Shown in pieces: positions 14,895-24,524 of a stretch of 64,000 nt of DNA. The stretch spans positions 62,001 through 126,000 of the forward strand of contig NZ_FNCE01000008.1 in NCBI RefSeq assembly GCF_900100655.1. Direction: 5' to 3'. The stretch is from Limimonas halophila (GTDB lineage Bacteria; Pseudomonadota; Alphaproteobacteria; Kiloniellales; Rhodovibrionaceae). Under the pieces are notes generated by a model. That model saw only the letters and a list, made by a program, of their open reading frames with translations. It was not told the DNA's origin and did no database searches. Numbering within the stretch: the stretch's first letter is position 1; each line of letters opens with the position of its first letter. The position numbers and the translations under genes were made by a program.

Positions 14895-15431
14895 TCACCT
14901 CTCGGGCGCAGCATCGCTCGGCTGCGCCGGGCGGCCCGGCTTGGCGGCCGGGCCCGGTGCGCTTCGTTCGTTGAGCGGCCGCCGGGCGAAGCGGCCGAGA
15001 CTGATGACCCTGTCGTACATGACGATCGCGCCCGCGACCCCGACGTTCACGCAGAACTTTGTCGGGATCTTGACCAGGGCGTCGCAGCGCGCCTGCATCT
15101 CGGGCGACAGGCTGCCGCGTTCCCGGCCCAGAATATAGGCGGCGGCCACGGGGTGATAAAAGGAGGGAAGCTCCGCCGATTCCTCGGTGAATTCCACCCC
15201 GATCAGGCGGCACTTGTGCGGCAGCTGCAGCGCGTCCACCCCGGCGTAGGTGTAGAGCGGCAGGTGCCGCACCGCGTCCGAGGTGTCGGACATGGCCACC
15301 TGCTCCGCGTCGAACGCGGCGTTCACCGTGAAGAAGAAGCTGGCGCCGAAGGCGTTGGCCGACCGCAGCAGGTTGCCCAAGTTCATGGGCTTGCTGATGT
15401 TTTCGACGCCGATCCCGAAATAACCCCGCAT
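14895..15431 (-). CDS. SpoU/TrmH-family RNA 2'-O-methyltransferase
   Basis: 178 residues, a short SPOUT protein without an extra N-terminal RNA-binding domain. Conserved SPOUT blocks are visible: MRGYFGIGVENISKPMNLGNLLRSANAFGASFFF (motif 1), LGRERGSLSPEMQARCDALVKIPT (motif 2) and SLNV-like CVNVGVAGAIVMYDR (motif 3). The knot at the C-terminus binds SAM. The target RNA cannot be deduced; TrmL-like tRNA or rRNA modification are possible. ATG 15431 is where family similarity begins. Confidence 0.88.
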   Translation of the reverse strand: MRGYFGIGVENISKPMNLGNLLRSANAFGASFFFTVNAAFDAEQVAMSDTSDAVRHLPLYTYAGVDALQLPHKCRLIGVEFTEESAELPSFYHPVAAAYILGRERGSLSPEMQARCDALVKIPTKFCVNVGVAGAIVMYDRVISLGRFARRPLNERSAPGPAAKPGRPAQPSDAAPER

Positions 15432-15530
15432 GGCGGCGGAACCTTGCACGCCGCCCCCGGCGCGGGCAAGGTGTTTTCGCTCCCGCAACCGTTCTTGGAT
15501 GCCCGGTCATGCCGGTTCCGGATGGTGGCC

Positions 15531-16529
15531 ATGCCCGCCCCTGAGCGCGATTCCGCAAGCGCCCCCAACCCCGTCTGCGTCGAGGTCACGCGCGGCGCGC
15601 GCGTGGAGAGCCGCCACCGCGCCGCCGTCGCCGTCGTCGACACCGACGGCCGCGTGGTGCTGCGCGCCGGCGCGGTGGAAGCGCCCGTCTACCCCCGCTC
15701 CGCCATCAAGCCCTTGCAGGCTCTGCCGCTGGTGGAATCGGGCGCGGCCGAGGCGCTGGACGTCGGCGACGCCGAGCTGGCGGTCGCCTGCGGCAGCCAC
15801 GCCGGCGCGCGCGAGCACGTGGAAACGGTCGAGGGCTGGCTGCACCGGCTCGGCCTCGGCGGCGGCGATCTGGTCTGCAACGCGGCCGCGCCGCCCCTGG
15901 AGCGGCTGCGCGACAACTGCTCGGGCAAGCACGCCGGCTTCCTGGCGCTCGCCCGGCACCTGGGCGCGCCGACCGCGGGCTACGCGGCCTTCGAGCACCC
16001 GGTGCAGCAGCGCGTCCTGGGCGTGCTGGAGCAGATGACGGGGCTGGGCGACCTGACGGCCCACGCCCGCGCCACCGACGGCTGCGGCGTGCCCACGATC
16101 GCCTTCCCGCTCGGCAACCTGGCGCTGGCGATGGCGCGCCTGGGCGACCCCGACGACCAGCCCGACCGGCGCATCGCCGCCTGCGCCCGCATCCGGCGGG
16201 CCATGGCGGCGCACCCGGCGATGGTCGCGGGCCGGGGACGCGCGGTGACGCGCGTGCTCGACCGGCTGGGCGAGGGCGCGATCGTCAAGGGCGGCGCCGA
16301 GGGCGTGATGGCCGGCTGTTGCCCCGACCTGGGCCTGGGCTTCGCGGTCAAGGTGGACGACGGCGCGGCGCGGGCGGCGAACGCGATCGCGCTCGCCCTG
16401 CTGGACCGGCTTCAGCGCCTCACCGACGCGGACCGCGAAGCGCTGACGGACCTGCTGGAACCGCCGGTCACCACCCGCGCGGGCGAGCGCGTCGGCACGA
16501 TCCGCTGCACCGCGCCGTGGGACGGGTGA
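15531..16529 (+). CDS. L-asparaginase of the Rhizobium etli (Asparaginase_II) type
   Basis: 332 residues. It hydrolyses L-asparagine to aspartate and ammonia. The family is structurally unrelated to E. coli AnsA/AnsB and uses a Ser-Lys pair: SAIKP places Ser57 and Lys60. The zinc-site residues known in R. etli ReAV have counterparts here: Cys130 and Lys133 in NCSGKHAG, and Cys185 in DGCGVPT. VKGGAEGVMAG near the end is also family-typical. An in-frame ATG at 15522 is an alternative start. It diverges from the methyltransferase gene and converges on the acetoacetyl-CoA synthetase gene. Confidence 0.9.
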   Translation: MPAPERDSASAPNPVCVEVTRGARVESRHRAAVAVVDTDGRVVLRAGAVEAPVYPRSAIKPLQALPLVESGAAEALDVGDAELAVACGSHAGAREHVETVEGWLHRLGLGGGDLVCNAAAPPLERLRDNCSGKHAGFLALARHLGAPTAGYAAFEHPVQQRVLGVLEQMTGLGDLTAHARATDGCGVPTIAFPLGNLALAMARLGDPDDQPDRRIAACARIRRAMAAHPAMVAGRGRAVTRVLDRLGEGAIVKGGAEGVMAGCCPDLGLGFAVKVDDGAARAANAIALALLDRLQRLTDADREALTDLLEPPVTTRAGERVGTIRCTAPWDG

Positions 16530-16576
16530 CAACCGCCCCACGGCGCGACTGAAGGAGGCGCGATTTCAAGGCCGGA

Positions 16577-18529
<1,953 letters not shown>

Positions 18530-18667
18530 GCCGGACCTCCCTGCTTGTCCGCGCTCTCCGCTGCGCCGCCCCGTGCTTCGCTGGTGTTCCCAGCCGACCG
18601 GGGCCGTTTATGTGCGCCGCACACTAGCGATGCGCCGCCCCGCGAACAATGCCCGACACGCCGGGAC

Positions 18668-19159
18668 TTAACCGATGACAGCCACCCGGACGGCCGCCGC
18701 CGCGAGGCACAGCAGCACCACCACCGTCAGCGGCCGGCGCAGGCGGCGGTACCACGCCGGAACCCGCCCCAGGCGCACGGCGCGCAGATCGGCGAAGAAG
18801 GCGGCCGTGAAGCCGATCACCTGGAGCACCAGCCCGCCCAGCGGCACCAGCACCAGCGACACCCAGGCGAGCAGCGCCGGCGTCACCGACCAACCCAGCC
18901 GCCGCCAGCCGGCATCCGCGCGTGCGCCGCCCGGGTCGGCCAGCGCCAGCCCCCAGTGCACCGCGCCCAGGAAGCTCAGGATCACGGCCCCGTAGCCCAG
19001 CAGCACGTCGAGCGCGAAGTTCGCCCAGCCGGGCGGCAGCACCCAAACCAGGACGGTGCACGCGACGAAGGGAATCAGCCCGGCGCCGCCGTAGACGGCC
19101 GCCGGCCGCGGCACGTCCGCGCCGGCCGCCGCGCCGCCGGATACCGCCCGATCGCTCAC
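18668..19159 (-). CDS. DUF3429 membrane protein
   Basis: 163 residues from a GTG start that overlaps the upstream stop codon (GTGA), so it is coupled to the DUF1232-like gene. Five hydrophobic helices are visible. Family-type motifs are YGGAGLIPF near the start, GYGAVILSFLGAVHWGLAL in the middle, and W.SVTPALLAWV. The function of DUF3429 proteins is not known. Confidence 0.8.
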   Translation of the reverse strand: MSDRAVSGGAAAGADVPRPAAVYGGAGLIPFVACTVLVWVLPPGWANFALDVLLGYGAVILSFLGAVHWGLALADPGGARADAGWRRLGWSVTPALLAWVSLVLVPLGGLVLQVIGFTAAFFADLRAVRLGRVPAWYRRLRRPLTVVVLLCLAAAAVRVAVIG

Positions 19160-19554
19160 GACGGCTCCTCGGACGATGACTCCTTGGACGATGACGCCCG
19201 GAGCCGGGCCAACGCGGCCCGCGCGCGCTCGCGGTGCTCGTCGCGCACGTGCGCCCGCGCCGCCGCCAGCGCCTTGGCGAAGAGCGCGCTCGCGTTCAGC
19301 CCGGCCAGCGAGCCGAGCACACGCACCGGCCCGCGCGCCGGGGTGACGAAGGCCGCCAACGCCGCCATCAGCAGGGCTTTCACTTTCAGCGGGGTGCGCG
19401 GATCGACGGCGCAGTAGTACAGCGTCACGCCGTCTTCCAGGCGCGCCGTGCCGCCCAGGTGCTCGCGCACGCGCGCCCAAAAGCCGTGCTCGACGGTTTC
19501 GGCGTCGCGCGCGTAGCGCTCCCGGTCCACGCTCCAGTCCGGCAGGCGGAACAT
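19156..19554 (-). CDS. Divergent DUF1232 (YkvA-like) protein
   Basis: 132 residues. It resembles alphaproteobacterial DUF1232 proteins in TPLKVKALLMAALAAFVTP and the C-terminal H-V-R-D-E-H-R-E-R-A-R-AAL helix. The usual core after the proline (an acidic D-x-I-P-D stretch and an Asp-Asp pair) is replaced here by ARGPVRVLGSLAGLNASALF. The C-terminus is Ser/Glu-rich (SSSKESSSEEPS). Family assignment is moderate and the function unknown. It forms an overlapping pair with the DUF3429 gene. Confidence 0.65.
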   Translation of the reverse strand: MFRLPDWSVDRERYARDAETVEHGFWARVREHLGGTARLEDGVTLYYCAVDPRTPLKVKALLMAALAAFVTPARGPVRVLGSLAGLNASALFAKALAAARAHVRDEHRERARAALARLRASSSKESSSEEPS

Positions 19555-19625
19555 GCGGCAAGTGTGCGGGCACCACCGTCGGGCCCGCAAGCCCCGCCCG
19601 CCTCGCGCCCGCAAGAACCCGCTAC

Positions 19626-19925
19626 TCAGCCGAAACTGGCCGCGAAGCGCTCCGCCTTCTTCGCCAGATCGACGTCGCGCTGGCTCACGCCGCCGACGTC
19701 GTGGCTCGAAAGCGTGATGTCCACGCGGTTGTAAACGTTGAACCACTCCGGGTGGTGGTCCATCTTTTCCGCAGCGAGCGCCACGCGGGTCATGAACGCG
19801 AAGGCTTGGTTGAAGGTCTTGAACGTGTAGGACTTGTGGATCGCGTCGCGCCCCTCGACGGCTGTCCAGCCGTCCAGCTCGGCGAGCGCGCTGTCGCGTT
19901 CGGCCTGGCTGAGAACACCGGCCAT
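19626..19925 (-). CDS. phhB: 4a-hydroxytetrahydrobiopterin dehydratase (pterin carbinolamine dehydratase)
   Basis: 99 residues. It dehydrates the 4a-carbinolamine pterin formed by aromatic amino-acid hydroxylases; homologues also act in molybdopterin-related chemistry. The signature [EK][27 protein letters not shown] is fully present, including the catalytic histidines. GGAGG lies about 8 bases before ATG 19925. No phenylalanine hydroxylase gene is nearby. Confidence 0.93.
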   Translation of the reverse strand: MAGVLSQAERDSALAELDGWTAVEGRDAIHKSYTFKTFNQAFAFMTRVALAAEKMDHHPEWFNVYNRVDITLSSHDVGGVSQRDVDLAKKAERFAASFG

Positions 19926-20000
19926 GACCTGCCTCCTCTGGTTTCATTGCCGGTGCAGAGCTGAGCCAACACCCTTCGGTGGTCAAGTGCCCCGAAGACG

Positions 20001-20444
20001 ATGAACGGACCCCTGACGCCCATGGCACGATTCCACGACGTCGACCGCTTCACCACGCCGCCCGATCTGGCCGACCTCGAAGCCCTCGCGCGCGAGGCCA
20101 CGGCCCTGATCCCCGAGGAGCTGCGGCGCTGGGTGGAGAACGTCACCGTGCGTGTGGAGGACTTCCCCGACGACGACACCATGGAGGAGTTGGGCCTGGA
20201 GACGCCCTTCGACATCCTCGGCCTCTACCGCGGCGTCAACCTGCTGCGCAAATCCACGCAGGACTCGCCGCAGGACCTCGACACGATCTACCTCTTCCGC
20301 CGCCCCATCCTCGACTACTGGTGCGAAAGCGGCGAAGACCTGCGCGAACTCGTGCGCCACGTCCTCATCCACGAGGTGGGCCACCACTTCGGCTTCTCCG
20401 ACGAGGACATGGAGCGCATCGAACAGCAGCCGTCGTCGCGGTAA
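20001..20444 (+). CDS. Putative zinc metallopeptidase (minimal zincin family, PF06262)
   Basis: 147 residues. The zinc-binding HEVGHHFG (HExxH) sits in RHVLIHEVGHHFGFSDEDMERIE, with the downstream Asp acting as the likely third ligand. Upstream are VEDFPDDDTMEELGLETPFDILGLYRG and the segment ending TIYLFRRPILDYW, both typical of this small family. No proteolytic substrate is known. An in-frame ATG at 20022 is a possible alternative start. Confidence 0.88.
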   Translation: MNGPLTPMARFHDVDRFTTPPDLADLEALAREATALIPEELRRWVENVTVRVEDFPDDDTMEELGLETPFDILGLYRGVNLLRKSTQDSPQDLDTIYLFRRPILDYWCESGEDLRELVRHVLIHEVGHHFGFSDEDMERIEQQPSSR

Positions 20445-20478
20445 AACAGCGCTCGTCCCAGTAAAACGCGGGCCAGTT

Positions 20479-20805
20479 TCAGAACGCATTGGGCAGATGC
20501 TGCGGCCACCGCCCCGGCACCACGAGAACGGCGTCGAAGCGCAGGTCATGGCCGTGCAGCTCGGGCCGGCGCTGGAGGTAGGCTTCGGCGGCGCGCGCGA
20601 TGCGCCGGCGCTGGCGCGGCGCGATGGCGTGGCGCGCGGTCGCGGAGTCGGGGCGTGCCTTGACCTCGACGAAGGCGAGGCAGCGCCCACGCCGGGCGAT
20701 CAGGTCGATCTCGCCGACGGGCGTGGCGTGGCGCCGGGCGAGGATGCGGTAGCCCTTCAGCCGCAGCCACCACGCCGCCAGCGTCTCCGCGCGCCAGCCC
20801 TTCAT
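20479..20805 (-). CDS. YraN/UPF0102 family endonuclease-like protein
   Basis: 108 residues. It has the UPF0102 fold signature: RAETLAAWWLRLKGYRILARRHATPVGEIDLIARRGRCLAFVEVKAR, a restriction-endonuclease-like core (E-I-D-L ... E-V-K). RFDAVLV stands near the C-terminus. Its start codon overlaps the rsmI stop (ATGA), a gene pairing seen in many proteobacteria. The family's cellular role is not established; Holliday-junction or DNA-processing functions have been suggested from the fold. Confidence 0.9.
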   Translation of the reverse strand: MKGWRAETLAAWWLRLKGYRILARRHATPVGEIDLIARRGRCLAFVEVKARPDSATARHAIAPRQRRRIARAAEAYLQRRPELHGHDLRFDAVLVVPGRWPQHLPNAF

Positions 20806-21725
20806 CCATCTTCGTCCTTGATCGTCAGCGCGCGCTTGTAGACCTGCTTGCGCGGCAGCCCGGTTTCCCGCGTCACCTCGCTCACGGCGTCGCGCACGCT
20901 CTGCCCGGCCAGGGCGGCGCGCAGGCGCGCGTCCAGCTCGGCCTCGCCGGGCGGCTCGGCGGGCACGGGCGGCGCGACGACGACGACGATCTCGCCCTTT
21001 GCCGTCGTTTCGCCATAGTGCGCGGCCAGCTCGGGAAGGGTGGCGCGGCGCGTTTCCTCGAAGCGCTTGGTGAGCTCGCGCACCACGGCGGCCTCGCGCG
21101 CGCCCAGCACGGCGGCCATGTCGGCGAGGCTGGCGCCCAGGCGCTGCGGCGATTCGTAGACCACGAGGCTCGCCGGCACGGCCGCCAGCTCGGCCAGGGT
21201 GTCGCGGCGCGCCTTGGTCTTGTGCGGCAGGAAGCCCTGGAAGAAAAAGCGGTCGGTGGGCAGCCCGGCGACGGCCAGCGCCGCCACGGCCGCCGAGGCG
21301 CCCGGCACCGAACGCACGGGGATGCCCGCGTCCTGCGCCGCGCGCACCAGCTTGTAGCCGGGATCGGAGATCAGCGGCGTGCCGGCGTCGGACACCAAGG
21401 CCAGGGTTTCCCCGGCGTCCAGGCGCGCGAGCAACTCGGGCCGGCGCCGCTCGGCGTTGTGCTCGTGGTAGGACACCAGGGGGCACTGAAGCCCGTGCGC
21501 GGCCAGCAGCTTGCCGGTGACGCGGGTGTCCTCGCAGACCACGGCGTCGGTCTGGCGCAGGATGTCGAGCGCGCGCAGGCTGATGTCCTGCAGGTTGCCG
21601 ATGGGGGTGGCGACGACGTGAAGAACCCCCTCGGCTTGCCGGGGGATATCGGCACCGCTAGCCTCCGCGGCGGGAGACGCCGCCTGCGAGGGATCGGAAG
21701 GGCGCGATGGCTGGGACGGCGACAT
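20802..21725 (-). CDS. rsmI: 16S rRNA (cytidine1402-2'-O)-methyltransferase
   Basis: 307 residues. It adds the 2'-O-methyl of m4Cm1402 in the ribosomal P site. A tetrapyrrole-methylase fold starts at VLHVVATPIGNLQDISLRALDIL, with CEDTRVTGKLL, VSYHEHN, LVSDAGTPLISDPGYKLV and GFLPHKT. ATG 21725 gives a ~40-residue Ser/Pro-rich N-terminal tail, longer than usual. No good internal start exists, because the codons before the conserved block are not ATG or GTG. Its 5' end overlaps the divergent lipoprotein gene by 19 bases. Confidence 0.93.
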   Translation of the reverse strand: MSPSQPSRPSDPSQAASPAAEASGADIPRQAEGVLHVVATPIGNLQDISLRALDILRQTDAVVCEDTRVTGKLLAAHGLQCPLVSYHEHNAERRRPELLARLDAGETLALVSDAGTPLISDPGYKLVRAAQDAGIPVRSVPGASAAVAALAVAGLPTDRFFFQGFLPHKTKARRDTLAELAAVPASLVVYESPQRLGASLADMAAVLGAREAAVVRELTKRFEETRRATLPELAAHYGETTAKGEIVVVVAPPVPAEPPGEAELDARLRAALAGQSVRDAVSEVTRETGLPRKQVYKRALTIKDEDG

Positions 21726-23146
21726 GGCTCGGATACCGGCTGGCGCGGCTGGCGGCGGGTGCGGCGCTGGCCGTGCTTGCGGCGGCCTGCTCCACGACGG
21801 CGGACCGGGAGCGTGCCGCCGCCGAGGCCGAGGCACAACCCGAACCGCAGCGCCCGGCGGTCGAGCCGCGCGAGGTGCCGCTGGTCGGCGAGCAGCTGCG
21901 CGACCGGGACACCGAGCCGCCGCAGCTGGACGTCGAGCCGCAGCGTGCCGCGCCGCCCGACATCGAGTTGCAGCCGCCCGACACCGGCCCGGACCGCCAG
22001 CGCGTGGCGCTGCTGCTGCCGCTCAGCGGCGACAACGCGGGCCTCGGCCGCGCCATGCAGCGGGCGGCGCAGCTCGCGCTCTTCGACATCGCGGACAAGC
22101 AGTTCGAGCTGATCGTCCGCGACACCGAGGGCACGGCGGACGGCGCCAAGACCGCCGCGCGCGCGGCCGTGGACGCCGGCGCGAACCTCATCCTGGGGCC
22201 GGTGTTCTCCAGCTCCGTGCGCGCCGTAACCCCCGTGGCGCGCGGCGCCCGGGTCCCGGTGCTGGCCTTTTCCAACAACCGCCGCGTGGCACAGGCGGGC
22301 GTCTACGTCATGGGCCACATGCCCGGCCCGCAGGTGCAGCGCGTCGTGGGCTTCGCCAGCAGCCGCGGGCTGTCGCGCTTCGCCGCCCTGGTGCCGGACA
22401 ACGGCTACGGCGAGATCGTCACGAGCGCCCTGCGCGAGGCGGCCCGGCGGACCGGCGGCGAGCTGGCGGCGCACGAGCGCTTCGAACCCGGCAGCCGCGA
22501 CGTCTCCGGCCCGGTCAAGCGGCTGAGCGATTACGGCGAGCGCAAACAGGCGCTGAAAGAGCGCATCGCCGAGGTGAAGCAGCGCAACGGCGACGGCGCG
22601 GACGCCACCCTGGACAAGCTCAAGACGATGGACGCGCTCGGGCAGGCCCCCTTCGACGCCGTGCTCGTGCCCGTGGGTGGCAAGCGGTTGAAGGCCGTTG
22701 CGCCCATGCTGTCCTATTACGATGTCGACCCCTCGGAGGTGCAGTTCCTCGGCACCTCCACCTGGGCGGACCCGAGCCTGGGCACCGAGCCGGCGCTCGT
22801 GGGCGGCTGGTTCGCCGCGCCCTCGCCCAAGGGCTGGAAGCGCTTCGCCGGGCAGTACCAGGACGCCTACGGCGAGGCGCCGCCGCGCCTCGCCTCGCTG
22901 GCTTACGACGCCACCGCGCTGGCCGCCGTGCTGGCGCGGCAGGCGCCCGAGGGCGAGCGCACGGGGCCGTCGGTCTACGCCGCCGACCGCCTTACCCAGC
23001 GCAGCGGCTTCGCCGGGGTGGACGGGCTGTTCCGCCTCTCCCCCGACGGCATGGTGGAGCGCCGCTATGCCGTGATGGAGATGCAGCGCAACGAACTGAA
23101 GGTGTTGGACCCGGCGCCCGATTCCTTCCGCGCGGTGACGAACTAG
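21707..23146 (+). CDS. LppC-like lipoprotein, putative penicillin-binding protein activator
   Basis: 479 residues. The N-terminal signal ends in a lipobox-like LAAAC (Cys about residue 28), predicting a lipoprotein. A Pro/Glu/Gln-rich linker (to ~residue 95) precedes a type-1 periplasmic-binding-protein fold: RVALLLPLSGDNAGLGRAMQRAAQLALFD, then GANLILGPVFSSSVRAVTPVA and VPVLAFSNN. LpoA/LppC homologues activate PBP1A in E. coli; direct proof for alphaproteobacteria is lacking, so the role is inferred. GGAAGGG precedes ATG 21707. A class A PBP is encoded at 35001-37004. Confidence 0.85.
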   Translation: MAGTATWLGYRLARLAAGAALAVLAAACSTTADRERAAAEAEAQPEPQRPAVEPREVPLVGEQLRDRDTEPPQLDVEPQRAAPPDIELQPPDTGPDRQRVALLLPLSGDNAGLGRAMQRAAQLALFDIADKQFELIVRDTEGTADGAKTAARAAVDAGANLILGPVFSSSVRAVTPVARGARVPVLAFSNNRRVAQAGVYVMGHMPGPQVQRVVGFASSRGLSRFAALVPDNGYGEIVTSALREAARRTGGELAAHERFEPGSRDVSGPVKRLSDYGERKQALKERIAEVKQRNGDGADATLDKLKTMDALGQAPFDAVLVPVGGKRLKAVAPMLSYYDVDPSEVQFLGTSTWADPSLGTEPALVGGWFAAPSPKGWKRFAGQYQDAYGEAPPRLASLAYDATALAAVLARQAPEGERTGPSVYAADRLTQRSGFAGVDGLFRLSPDGMVERRYAVMEMQRNELKVLDPAPDSFRAVTN

Positions 23147-23179
23147 CCGCCCCGCGACGGGCTCCGCGAGGACACGGCG

Positions 23180-23770
23180 ATGCCGACGAAACTGGCCGGA
23201 CAACGCGCCAAGTTCAGCCGCGCGCGGTCCCAGTATTTCACGGCGCTGGACGAAGCCGAGCAACACCGGGCGGCGGAAAAGATGGCCGAGGTGCTGGCGG
23301 ACGCCTCCGCCAACGGCTTTAGCGAACCCGACGTCACCCAGGGCGAAGACGTCCCCGCCCAGGCCCGCGACCTCGTCCGGCATGTCGAACCGGGCGAGGA
23401 AGAAACCGACGAAGAAGCCATCCAAGCGGCGGAAGCGGCGGTGGACCGCTCCGGCTGCAAGACAATCGGCACAGGGCCGGAATGCGTCTATGCGTACGGC
23501 TACGCGTGCGCGCAGGACCGGTTGAAGGTTGGAAGCAGCACCGGCGACGTCATCTCCCGTGTCGCCAGCCAGATCCACACCTCCACGCCGGACCGGCCGC
23601 ATCTCGTCTTGATGATCCAGACCCATGACGCGCGGGCGCTGGAACGGTCCATCCACGGAATCCTTCGCCTGCACGGCAGAAAGGTTCCGGGCGCGGGCGC
23701 GGAGTGGTTCTTCGTGTCGCCACGCGAGCTTGAGGCGATCTACGAACGCATCGCGGACGCGCTTTCCTGA
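23180..23770 (+). CDS. GIY-YIG-like (T5orf172/MUG113-type) protein
   Basis: 196 residues. The N-terminal half (about 1-95) is acidic and helical with no recognisable family. The C-terminal ~95 residues fit the T5orf172 branch of GIY-YIG folds: CVYAYGYACAQDRLKVGSSTGDVISRVASQI (Y-x-Y/Y-G-Y strand, then K-V-G-S-S with Arg in the following helix). A-R-A-L-E-R-S-I-H-G-I-L and EWFFVSPRELEAI follow. Such domains occur in phage and mobile-element proteins and may cleave DNA. Base composition is only slightly lower than the neighbours. Function is unknown; the domain call is reasonably firm. Confidence 0.7.
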   Translation: MPTKLAGQRAKFSRARSQYFTALDEAEQHRAAEKMAEVLADASANGFSEPDVTQGEDVPAQARDLVRHVEPGEEETDEEAIQAAEAAVDRSGCKTIGTGPECVYAYGYACAQDRLKVGSSTGDVISRVASQIHTSTPDRPHLVLMIQTHDARALERSIHGILRLHGRKVPGAGAEWFFVSPRELEAIYERIADALS

Positions 23771-23864
23771 GTCCGGCCCGGCCAGCCCCGCCGCCCGGGG
23801 CGTGAAGCGCACCCTTCCCCTGATCCCGTGCAACCCACCGCGACCGGCACGTCACGCGCATGTC

Positions 23865-23876
23865 GCACACGTGTGC
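23865..23876. promoter_or_regulatory. Perfect 12-bp palindrome (possible operator)
   Basis: GCACAC-GTGTGC is an uninterrupted palindrome, 25 bases upstream of the CRP-type site and about 118 bases before the membrane-protein gene at 23995. No regulator can be assigned. Confidence 0.4.
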
Positions 23877-23900
23877 TGCCTTTGCCCTGCGCGGCCAAGC

Positions 23901-23918
23901 CTGTGAGACCGATCACAG
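23901..23918. promoter_or_regulatory. CRP/FNR-superfamily binding site
   Basis: CTGTGA-N6-TCACAG is a perfect dyad containing the classical CRP core TGTGA-N6-TCACA. It lies 76 bases upstream of the start codon at 23995, a position compatible with class I/II activation. The match is to the E. coli consensus; that a CRP-like protein of this organism binds it is inference. Confidence 0.65.
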
Positions 23919-23994
23919 CGGGTCGCGTGCACCTTGGGCATGTCCTGGGGCAAGGCCAGCGTGAAACGCGCACAGCATCACAAAGGGGGTCACG

Positions 23995-24459
23995 ATGAAT
24001 CTCGCACTCACCGCGCGCGGCGACATCCTGCGCGCCGTCCTGGTCGGCCTGCTGGTCGCGGTCGGCACGGGCGTCGTCACGGTTCCGCTGTTCAAGCTGG
24101 GCATCGCGCCCATGCCCGAGGCACCCAGCCTCGCCTTCGCGAAGACGCTCTTCGGCCCGGTGCCGGACCCAGTCGGGCTGCTGTTCCACGTGCTCTACGT
24201 CACCGGCGTGACGGCCGCGGTGCTGGCGCTGCTGACCGGCGCACGCCCGAGCGGCAAGACGATCGCGCTCGTCTCGCTCGCGCTCTACCTCGTCGCGGTC
24301 GCGCTCTTCTTCCCCATTGTCGGCTGGGGCTTCGCCGGCATGGCGGTGACACCGAAGATCGCCGTCGCCGCGATCGGGCCGCACGTGCTCTACGGGCTGG
24401 TGTTCTGGGGCGCGAACCGCCTCGTCTTCCGCCAGCGCCGCGAGCCGGGCCTGGCGTAA
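23995..24459 (+). CDS. Four-helix integral membrane protein of unknown function
   Basis: 154 residues with four hydrophobic segments (about 12-34, 56-80, 87-107 and 117-141) and a basic C-terminus (RLVFRQRREPGLA). A-R-G-D-I-L-R-A-V-L-V-G-L at the start and FHVLYVTGVTAAVLALL are notable, but I do not recognise the family with confidence. GGGGGT lies just upstream of ATG 23995. It is monocistronic: a CRP-type site lies upstream and a strong terminator follows. Confidence 0.8.
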   Translation: MNLALTARGDILRAVLVGLLVAVGTGVVTVPLFKLGIAPMPEAPSLAFAKTLFGPVPDPVGLLFHVLYVTGVTAAVLALLTGARPSGKTIALVSLALYLVAVALFFPIVGWGFAGMAVTPKIAVAAIGPHVLYGLVFWGANRLVFRQRREPGLA

Positions 24460-24483
24460 CGGTCACAAGCTAACCCCCACACG

Positions 24484-24511
24484 AAGGCCGGCCCCATCGG
24501 GCCGGCCTTTT
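24484..24511 (+). terminator. Rho-independent terminator
   Basis: A perfect 11-bp stem (AAGGCCGGCCC / GGGCCGGCCTT) with a 4-base loop (CATC) runs into TTTT on the plus strand, 24 bases after the stop of the membrane-protein gene. It also lies just beyond the hemW stop on the opposite strand, where it could act weakly. Confidence 0.9.
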
Positions 24512-24524
24512 ACACGTCCGCACC

